DNA from: Lingula anatina
Taxonomy: Eukaryota; Brachiopoda; Lingulata; Lingulida; Lingulidae
Reading direction: 5' to 3'
Assembly: GCF_001039355.2 (NCBI RefSeq)
Contig: NW_019775433.1
Coordinates: 75,682 to 139,681, forward strand
DNA length: 64,000 nucleotides
How positions within the stretch are numbered: the first letter of the stretch is position 1; each line of letters opens with the position of its first letter. Positions 37,355 through 50,800 of this stretch are shown here, piece by piece. A model generated the notes under the pieces. The model was not told the DNA's origin and did no database searches. It saw only the letters and a program-made list of their open reading frames with translations. Position numbers and translations under genes: made by a program.

Positions 37355-38824
37355 ATATCCCACTGAATTACTGGTCGACCATTTCCGTCATCATAGATTA
37401 ACTGCGGAAACTACCTGTATATATTTGCATGTACTTACTCTGTCATGTCCAATAAGGAAAGCGTTCATAAGGAAATTGAACTAGATTTAAGAAAATATTT
37501 ATGCAATTTCCCCCTCGGAAATGACATACTGTATCCGCGGGAAGAACATTGACCTATTCATTGATTGATTACCCCTGTAGTTGATTTCGATTCTTAATTT
37601 CACTTTAAATGTGATATTTCTAAGTGACTGTCCAGTCATTAATGCCAACATCTGCCGTGCTGGTATTTTAACGTCAAAACAATAAACATGGCCTCGGTTT
37701 CACTTCATAACACTAAAAATGGCGCGGTATTTTGTAATGTACGTGACTTAATATAATGCAAAAAAAATTACTACATTAGTTACGCAGCTTAACATTAATT
37801 GAAGGAGTTTTATTGTCTTTATAAGGTCTGAATGGGAAATATAAGAAGCACTAGAAAATAAGCACAGGAGTGAATTTGTGAGACATTTTCAAAAGCGTGC
37901 AGATGCCTGTTTATCTTAGACGGGTTAGCCGCCATTGTTTTAATTTGTGCTCAGTGACCTTTTTACATTTTTCTACCAGATGTTTGGCTCATAAATTGAT
38001 ATTTGCAATGTTTAAAAAGACAACAGGGCAATTTGATGCCCAGATTTAATTTTCAAACATCAAATTGTAAAAGTGTCACACTGTTTTTACCATTTAAGAA
38101 ATCTCGCTATTTTCTTGACACATACTGTAAATACGCTTTATGCTTGACGTAGTTTTGCCAGTTTAATACTGCAGAGCAAGATTTGTAAAGTATATATATC
38201 AAAAGGATGCTCTTTGGATTGATTTTTGTTACCAATACATTTTGTTTCCTGTTTATAGTTATGTTAATAAATACATTTGCCGTGAATGAGAGTTTAAGTG
38301 TATTTACCATTACGACCAAACTTTATGCGCCACAGGAAGCTCTCAATTCTGTTTCTTTCTACTCAGTCCGTTATAATAAAACACTGGTTTTATTTTAAAA
38401 GAGAGAGCATTATGCGTCAATACCATCAGAGCTTACATTTCTATAAAGTATCAAATGTGTGAAAACGCACAGCAGGCACACATGGAATGCTTCCAATGTT
38501 AAATCCGGCTTAATTTCCCTGTAAACAGTAACAGGTCAATATCTTTTTTGCCTCCGTTTAATCTGAAATGGACACAACACAGAGTTGCTATAGATGAAAA
38601 TCGATCTTTTTCACAAAATTGCCGGCATTGGTCCCATTGCTTTGGTCAAAGAATCATAGCCACCTTCATCAGGAAAGATAACGCATTTATTCTCTCTATA
38701 TTTGTTTCGGTATAGAAAGAGTTATTTAACTCTTTCACACAGGGAAACGGTCTTGGAAAAAATCCTGACGCTGAAGATAATAGACAGACAAAAACAAAGT
38801 TTTGAGCATCCACCGCTGACGACT

Positions 38825-41800
38825 ATGGGATGCCATTTGCAGCTGTTTTTCTTATTATCAAGTCTGTATCTTGGAACCATTACGATTACCGAAGGGTCGT
38901 ATCGACTGAACGAGTTTAAAGTCCAAATCAACTCAAGACTTACAAATGGAACATTTCGGGGTCCACGGCCCGCGTCTCATAACGTACGGCGTAGGTCTGA
39001 ATGCACTGTGATGTGTCTTCACCTTGGGCCGGCGAGCTGCATGTCAGTCAACTACCATGAGTCGAGTGGGTCTTGTGAAATAAATGACAAGACAACATAC
39101 GACGGTGCTGGAGCCGTTGTGACTGTGGATGACAACGGTTGGGAGTATATGGACCCTGGTCTAGGTAAATTCATATGGTAAAACTCTTCAGATATAAGAT
39201 AAGTTAAAGGTTCATTTAGCTAAAATATATATAAAATATATAATATGTATAATATCGGTAACTGTATCACCCTGTGTTATCGCGTTATGGCCACTATGAA
39301 GTAACTAAAGGCAAAAAAAAGGATATTGAATTATATTGCTGACAGGGCTTAATGTATGGATTAAAATGAAAAACATTATATAATAATAAAGGTTTCTTTT
39401 TACCTCATTTTTGTTGGACGCGATTCACATTTACTTTTAAAGTTTTTCTTGTTTATTTTCGTGGGCGACATGAATCTAGCCCGATACATTTGTTTTCTGT
39501 GTCTTCCCTTGGTCAATGTCAGTTCAAAAATCATGCTCAACATTTTCATTCTGTTTAAATGTCGGAAAAATTGTTCTTCCAGGGCCACCGCAGCCGCCAG
39601 AAATACTATCTGTTCAAGCAACCCAGCCCAATACCTTGGAAATGAACTGGACAGCGGGTTTTAACGGCGGGATAGAACAAAGCTTCAGGGTTGACGTGAA
39701 ACCTTATGGTTCAGCCTGATAGTGCTTACGTCACTGTGCTGACGGCACCTGATCCTGGACAGCTCGCAAATGTGACGTCTCAGCTCCACAACCTCTCTGA
39801 TGACGTGTTTTATACAATAAGGTTGACAGCATCAAATGTTCGACCATATGGGGTGAACGAGGCATCAGTTGTGTACTCTTTGGTAAAGAAAGGTAATGCA
39901 TCTTACATCATGTTTATTCCAGTTGAAAGATTACCATTCATAATATCTGTTGGAAATGGAATACATTCTAACTTATTTTGCTTTTGAAAGTTTATTGAGG
40001 TACATGTAATTGTCCTTGTGTGTCTCTCTGTGTTGCAATCTGCCTAACGTTTTGTTTGTCTAGAATGTTTGACAGCTCATTTCAGAAGCTGAGACTCGAA
40101 CGTTTTTCTGTTTTGTTCTATTCATGTCAGTTTTGTGTAATCACGTTTCATTCCATTCAATTTCACTAGCAAATATATGCGCTTTCTAGCAAAGCTATGC
40201 GCTCTCGAAATATTGTTTTGATAAGTGCCCTGACTAAAATCAAGACAAGACAAACAATCTGTCCCGTTTTAGAGTCATACCTAGGTCACTGCGGCAATCG
40301 AACCCTCTTTACACACTACATGTATGGATACAATATTGGCATCCATTAATGTTTTTCCTATAAATGGATGTCAGCATTACTTATTGTTTCAAAATGGCGA
40401 CTGTTGAGTGAAAGGGTTTTATAAACAAAGATTAATTGATCGACTTAAAATAATCACACATTATCAAGATTACTTGCAAGTTTGGGTTTGCGCTGTAATG
40501 CATTCTACAAGCATTTGCTTTTTATGTGATGTTTGTTGGAGGTTATCAATATTGACATTTACACACCTGCCAACATTAAATCTATCTCCTGGGCGGATAC
40601 CGAAGGTAGTGTTTTGCTTAATTTCCGCCTATTAAGACGCTTTTGTACAATCTAGCGTTTAGATGAATGTATGAGAAGCGTACGTGAAATCGATTGTACC
40701 AGGGATTTATATCTAAACGATGTATTTCCCTGAAAGTACGCACATGTGCATACGAAATCAGCATTTCTTTCTAGGGTAGAAATGCTCAATCTTTTATCTT
40801 CGCACGTTCGCAAACTAAAAACATATCCGGCATAACACCCAAAGTCAGCAATAAGGACTATATGCCCAAAAAGAAATTATGGACTTCTTAGTATAGCATT
40901 TGTGTGATTATGCATACCGTATGTATACCGTTCGTTTATGAGCGTACCATCTACCTCTACCTCCGTCCTCTCTATCTGGAACAGTTGTTATGAAGATCAT
41001 ACCCTAGCCATTACACATACAGCTACCACTGCATTCATACACTAGCGGACAAAACGCATATGATACGTTTTACGTTAATCATGCGTTAATACGTACCTGT
41101 ACATCTTATGCTTACCCTGTAAATACGCAAGTTAACATATACACCAGGTATACGTGACCAGATCGTTAGAGATATGCTCAATGCGTCACACATTCGATAA
41201 CATAACGTTATTCTTACGTTACATATACCCATCACCGTATTGGCAACATATTGTACTGGTACCGTGACGTCAGCGTCCATCTGGTGTTTTCGTTGTGCCT
41301 AGCCTTTCTCTAGCGTTTTGGTTACGTTTAATACATACGCTAGTGTACGCAGAAACGTGCTCGTATTTTATCCCCCTCTGCAAATTTGAACGTACACCAG
41401 CAGTCGTCTGCTCGCCAGAAACGTAAAGACATAAGCTTATCTTACCATTTGCGTTTGTCTGCGTGCGAGCAAATTTTCCTTATACGGCAGTGCTACATGC
41501 GCACGCTAGAGTGCGACAGCACCAAATGACATTATTCATGTGTGTAGGTAGGGGTAGTTATCATGATGTCATATTTCTTAATGCCTGCATACATGGTTTC
41601 GCCGGTGTACTGAACTTGAATATGCTTTTATTTGAAGATTGCGATACCTTAAAGATCAACGGACACCCAAGTGGTATATATGCTATTGATTTTGACGGTG
41701 TGGGACCACTCGATCCTTTTGAAGTGGAGTGCGACATGGCCTTTGACCCTCCCCTGACCATTGTCCACCATGACATAGAGGGACGAAGTGGTCAACTTGG

Positions 41801-44800
41801 ACCAGATCATCCGGGGTACCTTTACCGAAATCTGACCTACTCACCTGGTACTCTAGAGCAGATAACAGGCATGGTGGATACTCTTGACCATTGTCATCAG
41901 TACAGAAAGATAGAATGTTGGAAAATGAGAAGTAAGTTAGCCTGATTTACTGAACGGCGCTGACATGTCGCTTCTGCGTGCCAGTATTGAGCCTAGATAA
42001 TTCGTGTTAGATCTTTTTAGAAAAAAAATAATGCCCTGTAAACATTTTAGTAATTTTAACATTTTACCAAAATTCGTCAGAAGATACAGAAGATTAAAAT
42101 TTATAAATCCGGCTTCCAACTATTTCAATAAAAATTTGACCGTCAGCATCCATTATTACACGTGACTATAGAAAACGATATTGTATAGTCCACTTTGATG
42201 GGTAGAAAACAGATGGACTGGGGAAACACTGAATAGTTATAAGAACAAAGAAAACCACCAAAAGTCCAAATGGGAATATAATCTGTATGTACAATGTATC
42301 TTTACAGAAATGTGTACGTATACAATGTTACAGTAATACGTATGTATAAAATGTATCTTTACATAATTAAGTATGTAAATAATGTATCTTTACAGAAATA
42401 TGTATGTACAATGTATCTTTCCAGGCATGGGGACGGAGACGTCCCAGAGTGACCGTTACGGTCAATACAATTACTGGGGACATTACTTCGCGGGTGGTTC
42501 ACCGAATGCAACGTGCCTTTGTGGAAAATACTCTGCTTGTGTTTCAGCCACAAGTAAGTTCTGATAATAAGTAAAACATGTTTCTAATATGATTTGGTGT
42601 GCCTGTGGTGTTTTGGGGTTATAGCACCTGTTACGTCGTTGGGACAAATTGCCTGCTGCTCCTGTTTTCTAGAGATTAATAACAGGTTTAAACAGACTGT
42701 TTTCAAACAATACTCGCAAGCCTCGGGATATATAGGGATATACTATGTGCTAATTATCCTATTATAAATGGCATAGATATTGTAACGTTTGTGCATTATA
42801 GATATGATCATATTTGCGCATGTAGACACAATCGTATATGTCGAAGAAGGGATTCGGATTTAACATAACCAACCTTTCGACCGTCCAAGTTACTATGTTC
42901 ACAGATTGGTGATATTTTATTAAATCATCCAGATTATACGTTCTGCAAACTGTTAATGCAGGTAATTTCATTTTCCTCTGTCGATGATGTCATTTTACAG
43001 AACAGTGCATCTGTGATAAGAATGATGCTGTGTGGAGATATGACGCAGGCTACATCCAGGAAAAGGTGTTTCTTCCTATTGTGCAGACCAGGATTGCTGA
43101 CATCGATGGCCCTACTGAATTCGGTCATGAGACGCTGGGACCACTGGTTTGCTCGTCCTGGGTCGAAGGTAAGGTATTTGAATATAAGTCATCAACAAGA
43201 TTAGAATACAAGATTTACATTATCTGTTTATCCCAGAAAGATTTGCGGATTGGACTTGTCTCTTCAATTCCGCGTTTTTCTGATGACTTTCCCAATTATA
43301 GTTAGTATTGATCATTTCTGAAAGCATCCGGCACTTAAAATGCTCAGTTTAAGTTATAAAATCGAACACGACTCTCCCCGGGTACACAAGTGCATATGAA
43401 TCAATTTTGAAATACCACAATTTACGTGCATGTCTTGAACGTTCAATTTCCGTCAATTTTGCAACAACAATGTGATACGGATTCTGTTTTCAACAGGACG
43501 TGAGCGACCTCACAGTTCATTTTTACCGGACTCAGCTTTCTCGGCTTCATCGTACCATGGAAGTTGCTCCATTCTCGGGGGCTCCATGTCAAAGAGCGGC
43601 GCCTGGTGTGCGGCGACCAACGTCGCCAATGAATGGTTCCAAATAGATTTGCAAAGGACAATGATTATAACCAGGGTGGCCACGCAGGTTTGTAATGGTA
43701 CCCTACACACAGGGGTATATATGTGGATCATTTTGTAAACCAGATGACTTCCTCAAGCAGGGAAGCCGTTTGTCGGGGTTAAACTGATTCGTTGTTGTCA
43801 CTTTGATCACAGAGATGAATAGAGATTTACCTCTTTGCTTTGATAATGAGTTATGCACGTGTAGTAGCCCATGTACAATGGATGATTTTTAATGCTTTTC
43901 TTATTTTATGATTTCATTTTCACTTTTTTTCCTTTTTTTTTTTTTTTTTTGCTTTCTGTAAAGGTCAGTGTCGATGTTTTTTTACATTTGTTTACGTCAC
44001 TCTCTGCAACCTTAATTGTTCAAGATCTAGAGTCCATCTCTATTGCTCTCACGTGATTTGCCTTCCAATTGTTTTTAAGTGAATAATGCCAATTTTTGCT
44101 ATAAGTTAGATAGTAATGGTCTAATAAGGGTGATATTATGAAAAGACGTCCTTTCCATAAAGTCTGCCATAACTCGACAAGACCATTCAAAAAAAGTCGT
44201 ATTATTAGATCACAAACAATCGCCAAAACGGCAGAAGGCGGTACAGATGACTTTGAAGTAATTTGGTACTGGTCTCGATCTTGAACACCGATGCTTAACA
44301 TAATATTTAATTTTAGGCTCGCGGTGGTGGGTCGCAGTATGTGACCAAGTACGAACTGCTGGTCTCCGTGGACGGGGTCAGTTTTGAATGTTATGCTGTG
44401 ACAAATGGGACATGCAAGGTAACTACCAGATGTTGTTCACGCTGCTATATCCAATGTAGATATGGTGCAGATTTAGACTGAACAGAACTCATGAGGGGGT
44501 AATCTCACCAAAATACCTTAATGTCAACTTTTCAAAAGATACGGGTATTTCCCCTAGACAGATGTGAAAACTTTATTAAAATGTAAACGAAACAGCCAGA
44601 GGTTCCTAATGTCTTCTAAATGCAGTTCTAGTCTAATCATGTAAATACATTCTTAAGCACCGTTTTCAAAATGAATTTGTAATGTAGTTTATGTGGTTAC
44701 TGAAGGGTGATTACATGGAATATTACAGGTATTCAACGGGAACTGGGGGAATACAGTTCGTAGCAATTACTTGAAACCCTCAACGGTCGGCCGCTACGTT

Positions 44801-47800
44801 CGCTTCAGTGTGCAGGCTTGGGGAGGCCATATCAGTGGTAAATTTGAGGTCTACGGATACGACGCAGGTACATTTGTAGTTACACACGCGCGCATACACA
44901 CACACGCACACACCAAAGGCAAACACCGCGTATAGACCACGTTCCAGACGTGCTCTCCATGACACAGCTACTAGTACGTGGTAAAGATGTGGTCCCAACA
45001 CGTTGTGTTTATGTATACTGGGGTTACCACAGTGATACGAAATGTCGTCAGTTCTTTGTAAGCACAGTGCAGTGTTCTTGGATTTTACTTTTGTGAAATA
45101 ATAGTGTGTAAATAAAGTAACAAATTGAGGGGGTGCATGTTTTGGAAGAAATGGTATACAATCCGGTACTTACCTTTTTCTTTACGCTAAGCCTTGTAAA
45201 ATACGTGGTATATGGAAAAAACACTATTCAGTTAAAAGGGTTAACATCTGTCATGTTATAATTTGAAGACAAAACACATAGGAAAAATGCAGGGCATTTT
45301 TTTTTACCAAGATCGAGTATATGAAATACCATGCTATACTTGGTCCCGCCGAGTCACTACAGCTAAGAATACATGTTTCAGTTCTGAAATCACTGTTTGG
45401 CTTTTCAAGGTTACACCAATACAAGCCAGATAAATGAGGGCAGCTCCGTCTCTCTGTCCTGCCCTACTGGGACCTGGATAGACATTCTGGATGCACTCTT
45501 TGGGAAGGAGAACATTGACTGCAGGGCAGATCAGAGAGCTACTATTAAAGCCGTAAAGGACCTGTGTCAGCAGCGTACTAGCTGTACAGTTCCTTCAAGG
45601 AATGGAATATTTGGTGATCCTTGCGGAGGGCAACCAAAATATTTGTGGATAACTCACAAATGTGTGTGTAAGTACATGTACATGTATATCATGTCAATGT
45701 TCACTATTTCTTTGATTCGAAAGTGTTTGTTGGTCCTGTAGCGGAAACCGAAACCACGTGTGCCTGCAAGCAAACACTCAGTCAGACACTTAAACCGTAC
45801 TATTTAAGATCACAAGAAACTCTATACATGCAGGATTATTTGGAGGGGGCCCAGAAAAAAATTGGTATTTTAAAAGGGAAGGGTAACATTTGGTACTGTT
45901 TAGAACTATTATTTAGCTACATGTATTCAAAATTTTAATTTCAAGAGGGTACCATTGGTGTGATTTTTCAAAGATCGAAGACCCCCCCNNNNNNNNNNNN
46001 NNNNNNNNNNNNNNNNNNNNNNNNNNNNNNNNNNNNNNNNNNNNNNNNNNNNNNNNNNNNNNNNNNNNNNNNNNNNNNNNNNNNNNNNNNNNNNNNNNNN
46101 NNNNNNNNNNNNNNNNNNNNNNNNNNNNNNNNNNNNNNNNNNNNNNNNNNNNNNNNNNNNNNNNNNNNNNNNNNNNNNNNNNNNNNNNNNNNNNNNNNNN
46201 NNNNNNNNNNNNNNNNNNNNNNNNNNNNNNNNNNNNNNNNNNNNNNNNNNNAATCTCACCAAAATACCTTAATGTCAACTTTTCAAAAGATACGGGTATT
46301 TCCCCTAGACAGATGTGAAAACTTTATTAAAATGTAAACGAAACAGCCAGAGGTTCCTAATGTCTTCTAAATGCAGTTCTAGTCTAATCATGTAAATACA
46401 TTCTTAAGCACCGTTTTCAAAATGAATTTGTAATGTAGTTTATGTGGTTACTGAAGGGTGATTACATGGAATATTACAGGTATTCAACGGGAACTGGGGG
46501 AATACAGTTCGTAGCAATTACTTGAAACCCTCAACGGTCGGCCGCTACGTTCGCTTCAGTGTGCAGGCTTGGGGAGGCCATATCAGTGGTAAATTTGAGG
46601 TCTACGGATACGACGCAGGTACATTTGTAGTTACACACGCGCGCATACACACACACGCACACACCAAAGGCAAACACCGCGTATAGACCACGTTCCAGAC
46701 GTGCTCTCCATGACACAGCTACTAGTACGTGGTAAAGATGTGGTCCCAACACGTTGTGTTTATGTATACTGGGGTTACCACAGTGATACGAAATGTCGTC
46801 AGTTCTTTGTAAGCACAGTGCAGTGTTCTTGGATTTTACTTTTGTGAAATAATAGTGTGTAAATAAAGTAACAAATTGAGGGGGTGCATGTTTTGGAAGA
46901 AATGGTATACAATCCGGTACTTACCTTTTTCTTTACGCTAAGCCTTGTAAAATACGTGGTATATGGAAAAAACACTATTCAGTTAAAAGGGTTAACATCT
47001 GTCATGTTATAATTTGAAGACAAAACACATAGGAAAAATGCAGGGCATTTTTTTTTACCAAGATCGAGTATATGAAATACCATGCTATACTTGGTCCCGC
47101 CGAGTCACTACAGCTAAGAATACATGTTTCAGTTCTGAAATCACTGTTTGGCTTTTCAAGGTTACACCAATACAAGCCAGATAAATGAGGGCAGCTCCGT
47201 CTCTCTGTCCTGCCCTACTGGGACCTGGATAGACATTCTGGATGCACTCTTTGGGAAGGAGAACATTGACTGCAGGGCAGATCAGAGAGCTACTATTAAA
47301 GCCGTAAAGGACCTGTGTCAGCAGCGTACTAGCTGTACAGTTCCTTCAAGTAATGGAATATTTGGTGATCCTTGCGGAGGGCAACCAAAATATTTGTGGA
47401 TAACTCACAAATGTGTGTGTAAGTACATGTACATGTATATCATGTCAATGTTCACTATTTCTTTGATTCGAAAGTGTTTGTTGGTCCTGTAGCGGAAACC
47501 GAAACCACGTGTGCCTGCAAGCAAACACTCAGTCAGACACTTAAACCGTACTATTTAAGATCACAAGAAACTCTATACATGCAGGATTATTTGGAGGGGG
47601 CCCAGAAAAAAATTGGTATTTTAAAAGGGAAGGGTAACATTTGGTACTGTTTAGAACTATTATTTAGCTACATGTATTCAAAATTTTAATTTCAAGAGGG
47701 TACCATTGGTGTGATTTTTCAAAGATCGAAGACCCCCCCTCCCCGACACCCCTTTAAATCCCCTACTGCCATGCCATACAAATGGCGAGTGTGAAATTCG

Positions 47801-50800
47801 CATTACTGAACAACACAAATATGTACTACCCTTCAAGATATCGTCATGAGCTTTTTGCTTTGGTTTTACAGCCATTATGAGTTCGTGCTACGAGTACTAC
47901 AAACATGGATTTCGGTACAGCGGTTACTTTGAAATCGACCCCGACGGAGCCAACTATGGCGTCGGGCCTTTCTTGGTAGAGTGCGATATGACTACCACGC
48001 CACCTGGGAAGACAATAATTCATCACACTAAAAATATGCAAGAGTCTAGTCAGATATTGGTAAGGTTTAATTGTAATTATTATTACAGACCTGGTAAGTT
48101 ATAATTTTAATTATTATTGCAGACTATTGTTATTATTATAATACATCAGCACTCAATAAAGTATATTTATAATTATTGTTGCCATGTTTTAACATTAAAA
48201 TGTCTTAAGCCACCACAAACTGCAAGTGATAAGTCAAGTAGAATTTAAAAAGTAAAAGCATAGCAGGTGATTGAGTGCAAGCTTAATTTTCTTCTAGTCC
48301 AAAAGTATACAAATTCATTTTCCATTTCGTGTAAGGAAAATGTCAAAGTCACAAAGTTTTATTTGATTTGTTTCTGCCACGTGTATTACAGGTACGCATT
48401 CAAACTGAGTATTGGATACGAGCATGATGTAATTAAAAATATTTCAGATTTTAAATTGAAAACAATACTCTAAGAGGTTATCTAATAAGCAAATATCAAA
48501 TGCTAATATGATAAATTAATTCAAAGTGGAAAATTCCGGCGGTACTGGTGAGGAGCAATAGCAATATTTACTCTTGAGTTTGTATGTGAAAAACACCACA
48601 ACGATATTATTATTACAGACTCGGTAAGGTATATTTGTAATCATTATCACAGGCACAGTAAGGTAAAATGTAATTATAGTATCAAGGAATCTGTGAGCTA
48701 CCATGTATATTTGTAATTATCAATATTATAGTGTTTTCATCCATATGCGTTGCAATGTACTTTTTTAAGGTACCGTGTCCCTTATTCTAGGGCCATGAGA
48801 CCTGTGGGAGTTGGAGCCAGACTATGAACTACTTAGGTATAGATATTTCTACCCAGGTGACGCCTTTCGTGGACACCATTGCCACGTGCTCCCAGTATGC
48901 CAAGTGGAGGTGCAGTGGTGCAACGGGTCTTGGAAGTTGCAACTACGTTACTGACAGAGGTAATGTCTTAGTTCAATATCCTTAAGGTTCCTTTACAATG
49001 GATGGCGTCCTAATGTAGTCAGGACGCTCAACGTCGCCAAAGCAATTAAAACGTGTATCACTTTTTTATAAATGCGTCTGCGTCCGTTGTTCAAGTTTCC
49101 TAACGGAACTCGTACAGATTCTATGCAACACTGTAAAAATTCTATCGAACTTCCTATAGGATTTTTATGTAGGGCGTTGTCCTATGGGACTTTATAGGCA
49201 ATTGTGCCAACATCCTTTGGGGTCCTACGACTCCCCCCCCCCTACGATTTTAGCATCCACATAGACAGAATAAACAGCCACGCAACTTTAAATTCACACA
49301 GGTGCATTACACAAAGGTCTCATTCCCAATGAAGCTGTCGTCCAACTCCATGGGGACTCTCGCCTCCTCCTGGTGTTAAATAGAATGAGTTGGAAGCAAG
49401 ATAAGGTGTGTAAGTCCGTTAAACTGTTTTTTTTTTCAGCAACACCCCCTGCGGGGTTGGATCAATCTACGTAGGACGATAGTTTCATTTGGAGGAGTCT
49501 TAAGTTTGAAACCTCATCACCATTGTTATATCTCTAGAAACCATAGTAATGTTATTCAAATTGTGACGCCAAACTTCACCTTGAAACAAACAAAGAAACA
49601 AACAAATAAAAAAACGGCGTGCACGAGTGAGACCATTTTAAACAATCACTTTTGTTTCGTTAAAAGTCATATTACAATGTATGTCTTAAACATCGCTTGT
49701 ACATTCAGGTGGAACAAAAATCCCGTATTGGGCTGGTGGTAATAGTGCCAATTTATGTGCCTGTGGAGTTGCTGGAAACTGTGTCGGTAAGTTCTAATTT
49801 GTTATAAATTGCCCGGTTATTTTTTCGTGTTTTGTTTGAAGGGCCCGGTTTGTTTGGAATAACGTACATGTATGTATGTATCTCTAGTGCGCATAATATA
49901 AATATATAACATAATAAAAAATAATAGCACTTTCTCGGTATAATTTTTTGCTTCGGACATGAAATACTTGGAATCACGCTGGGCAGTCATACAACACTTC
50001 AAGTGACCTTCCCATTTTTCCAGCGTGCGATTTAAGAATAAATTAGCGGATTAAAATATCTGGGAATGCCTGTACAAGTGTGCTAATGCCCATCACTACA
50101 GAGTGTCCCTCTAAAGTTTTTTTTTTTTTTTTTTACTTTGTATTTTATTATTTCCATTTATTGCATCCGTCGATCGTTCAAACTTTTTGAGGTCGGTTAA
50201 AATTGCATTTCCCAAAACTCTGTCCAGTTAACACAACGATCAAAAGTAAACTGAGAATTTAACACAGTCACTGATCTAATTCAGACGGCAGAAGTGACTG
50301 CAACTGCAACAAGAACGAATATGTGTTAAGAGAAGATGAGGGATATTTCACAGACAAGTCCTTGCTCCCAATTGAAGCTTTCTACAACGGTGACACGGGA
50401 CACGCCGGTGAATATGGCTATTATACCATTGGGCCATTGGAATGTCAACCTGGTGAGATTGCATTTATTTTTTCATTATAACATTTTCTCTCATTGTCTG
50501 TCATTACGTAATTCACTGATCTTATTCGTCGTATTTCTTGCCATTTAAAAGAAAGACACCCCATATTGCATGGTTAAATTTGTATTATTCATGTGACAAT
50601 TCAATCTATAATTCTTTATCTTTTTCTAAGTTGAAGTGGGTTTATGTGTGCTTGTTAGGTAATGGTCACTATTGAAAACAGTGGCAATTAAAACCGTTTT
50701 GTGGGATCATCTGGTGAAGGTATGAAAAAATTGATCATGATTTTAGGTCATTCAGACGGTCTTTATTACGAAACCAATATTTTCATTGTAATATTATAAA

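Larger units (their letters stand above)
24361..37923 (+). repeat. Right unit of the tandem duplication (gene 3 with flanks)
   Basis: Directly abuts the left unit. It contains the post-duplication SINE (36900-37272) and MITE (27041-27213) and lacks the MITE at 20326. The sequence after 37923 is unlike that at 24361. Confidence 0.75.
36848..38824. other. Intergenic region between genes 3 and 4
   Basis: 3' flank of gene 3 with the SINE; after 37923 the sequence is unique in the window and must contain the gene 4 promoter. No convincing promoter element or gene is seen. Confidence 0.5.

Noticed and set aside
40270-40330. B-box-like ggttcgattgccgc (minus strand), possible tRNA or SINE head
   Set aside because: No A box at the right distance and no cloverleaf; at most a truncated SINE.
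45989-46251. Long open frames across the N run
   Set aside because: They exist only because N does not encode stops.
44729-47418. A gene 4 protein with two discoidin ends and two SUEL domains
   Set aside because: The repeat is nearly identical including introns and abuts the gap on both sides; an assembly overlap explains it better.
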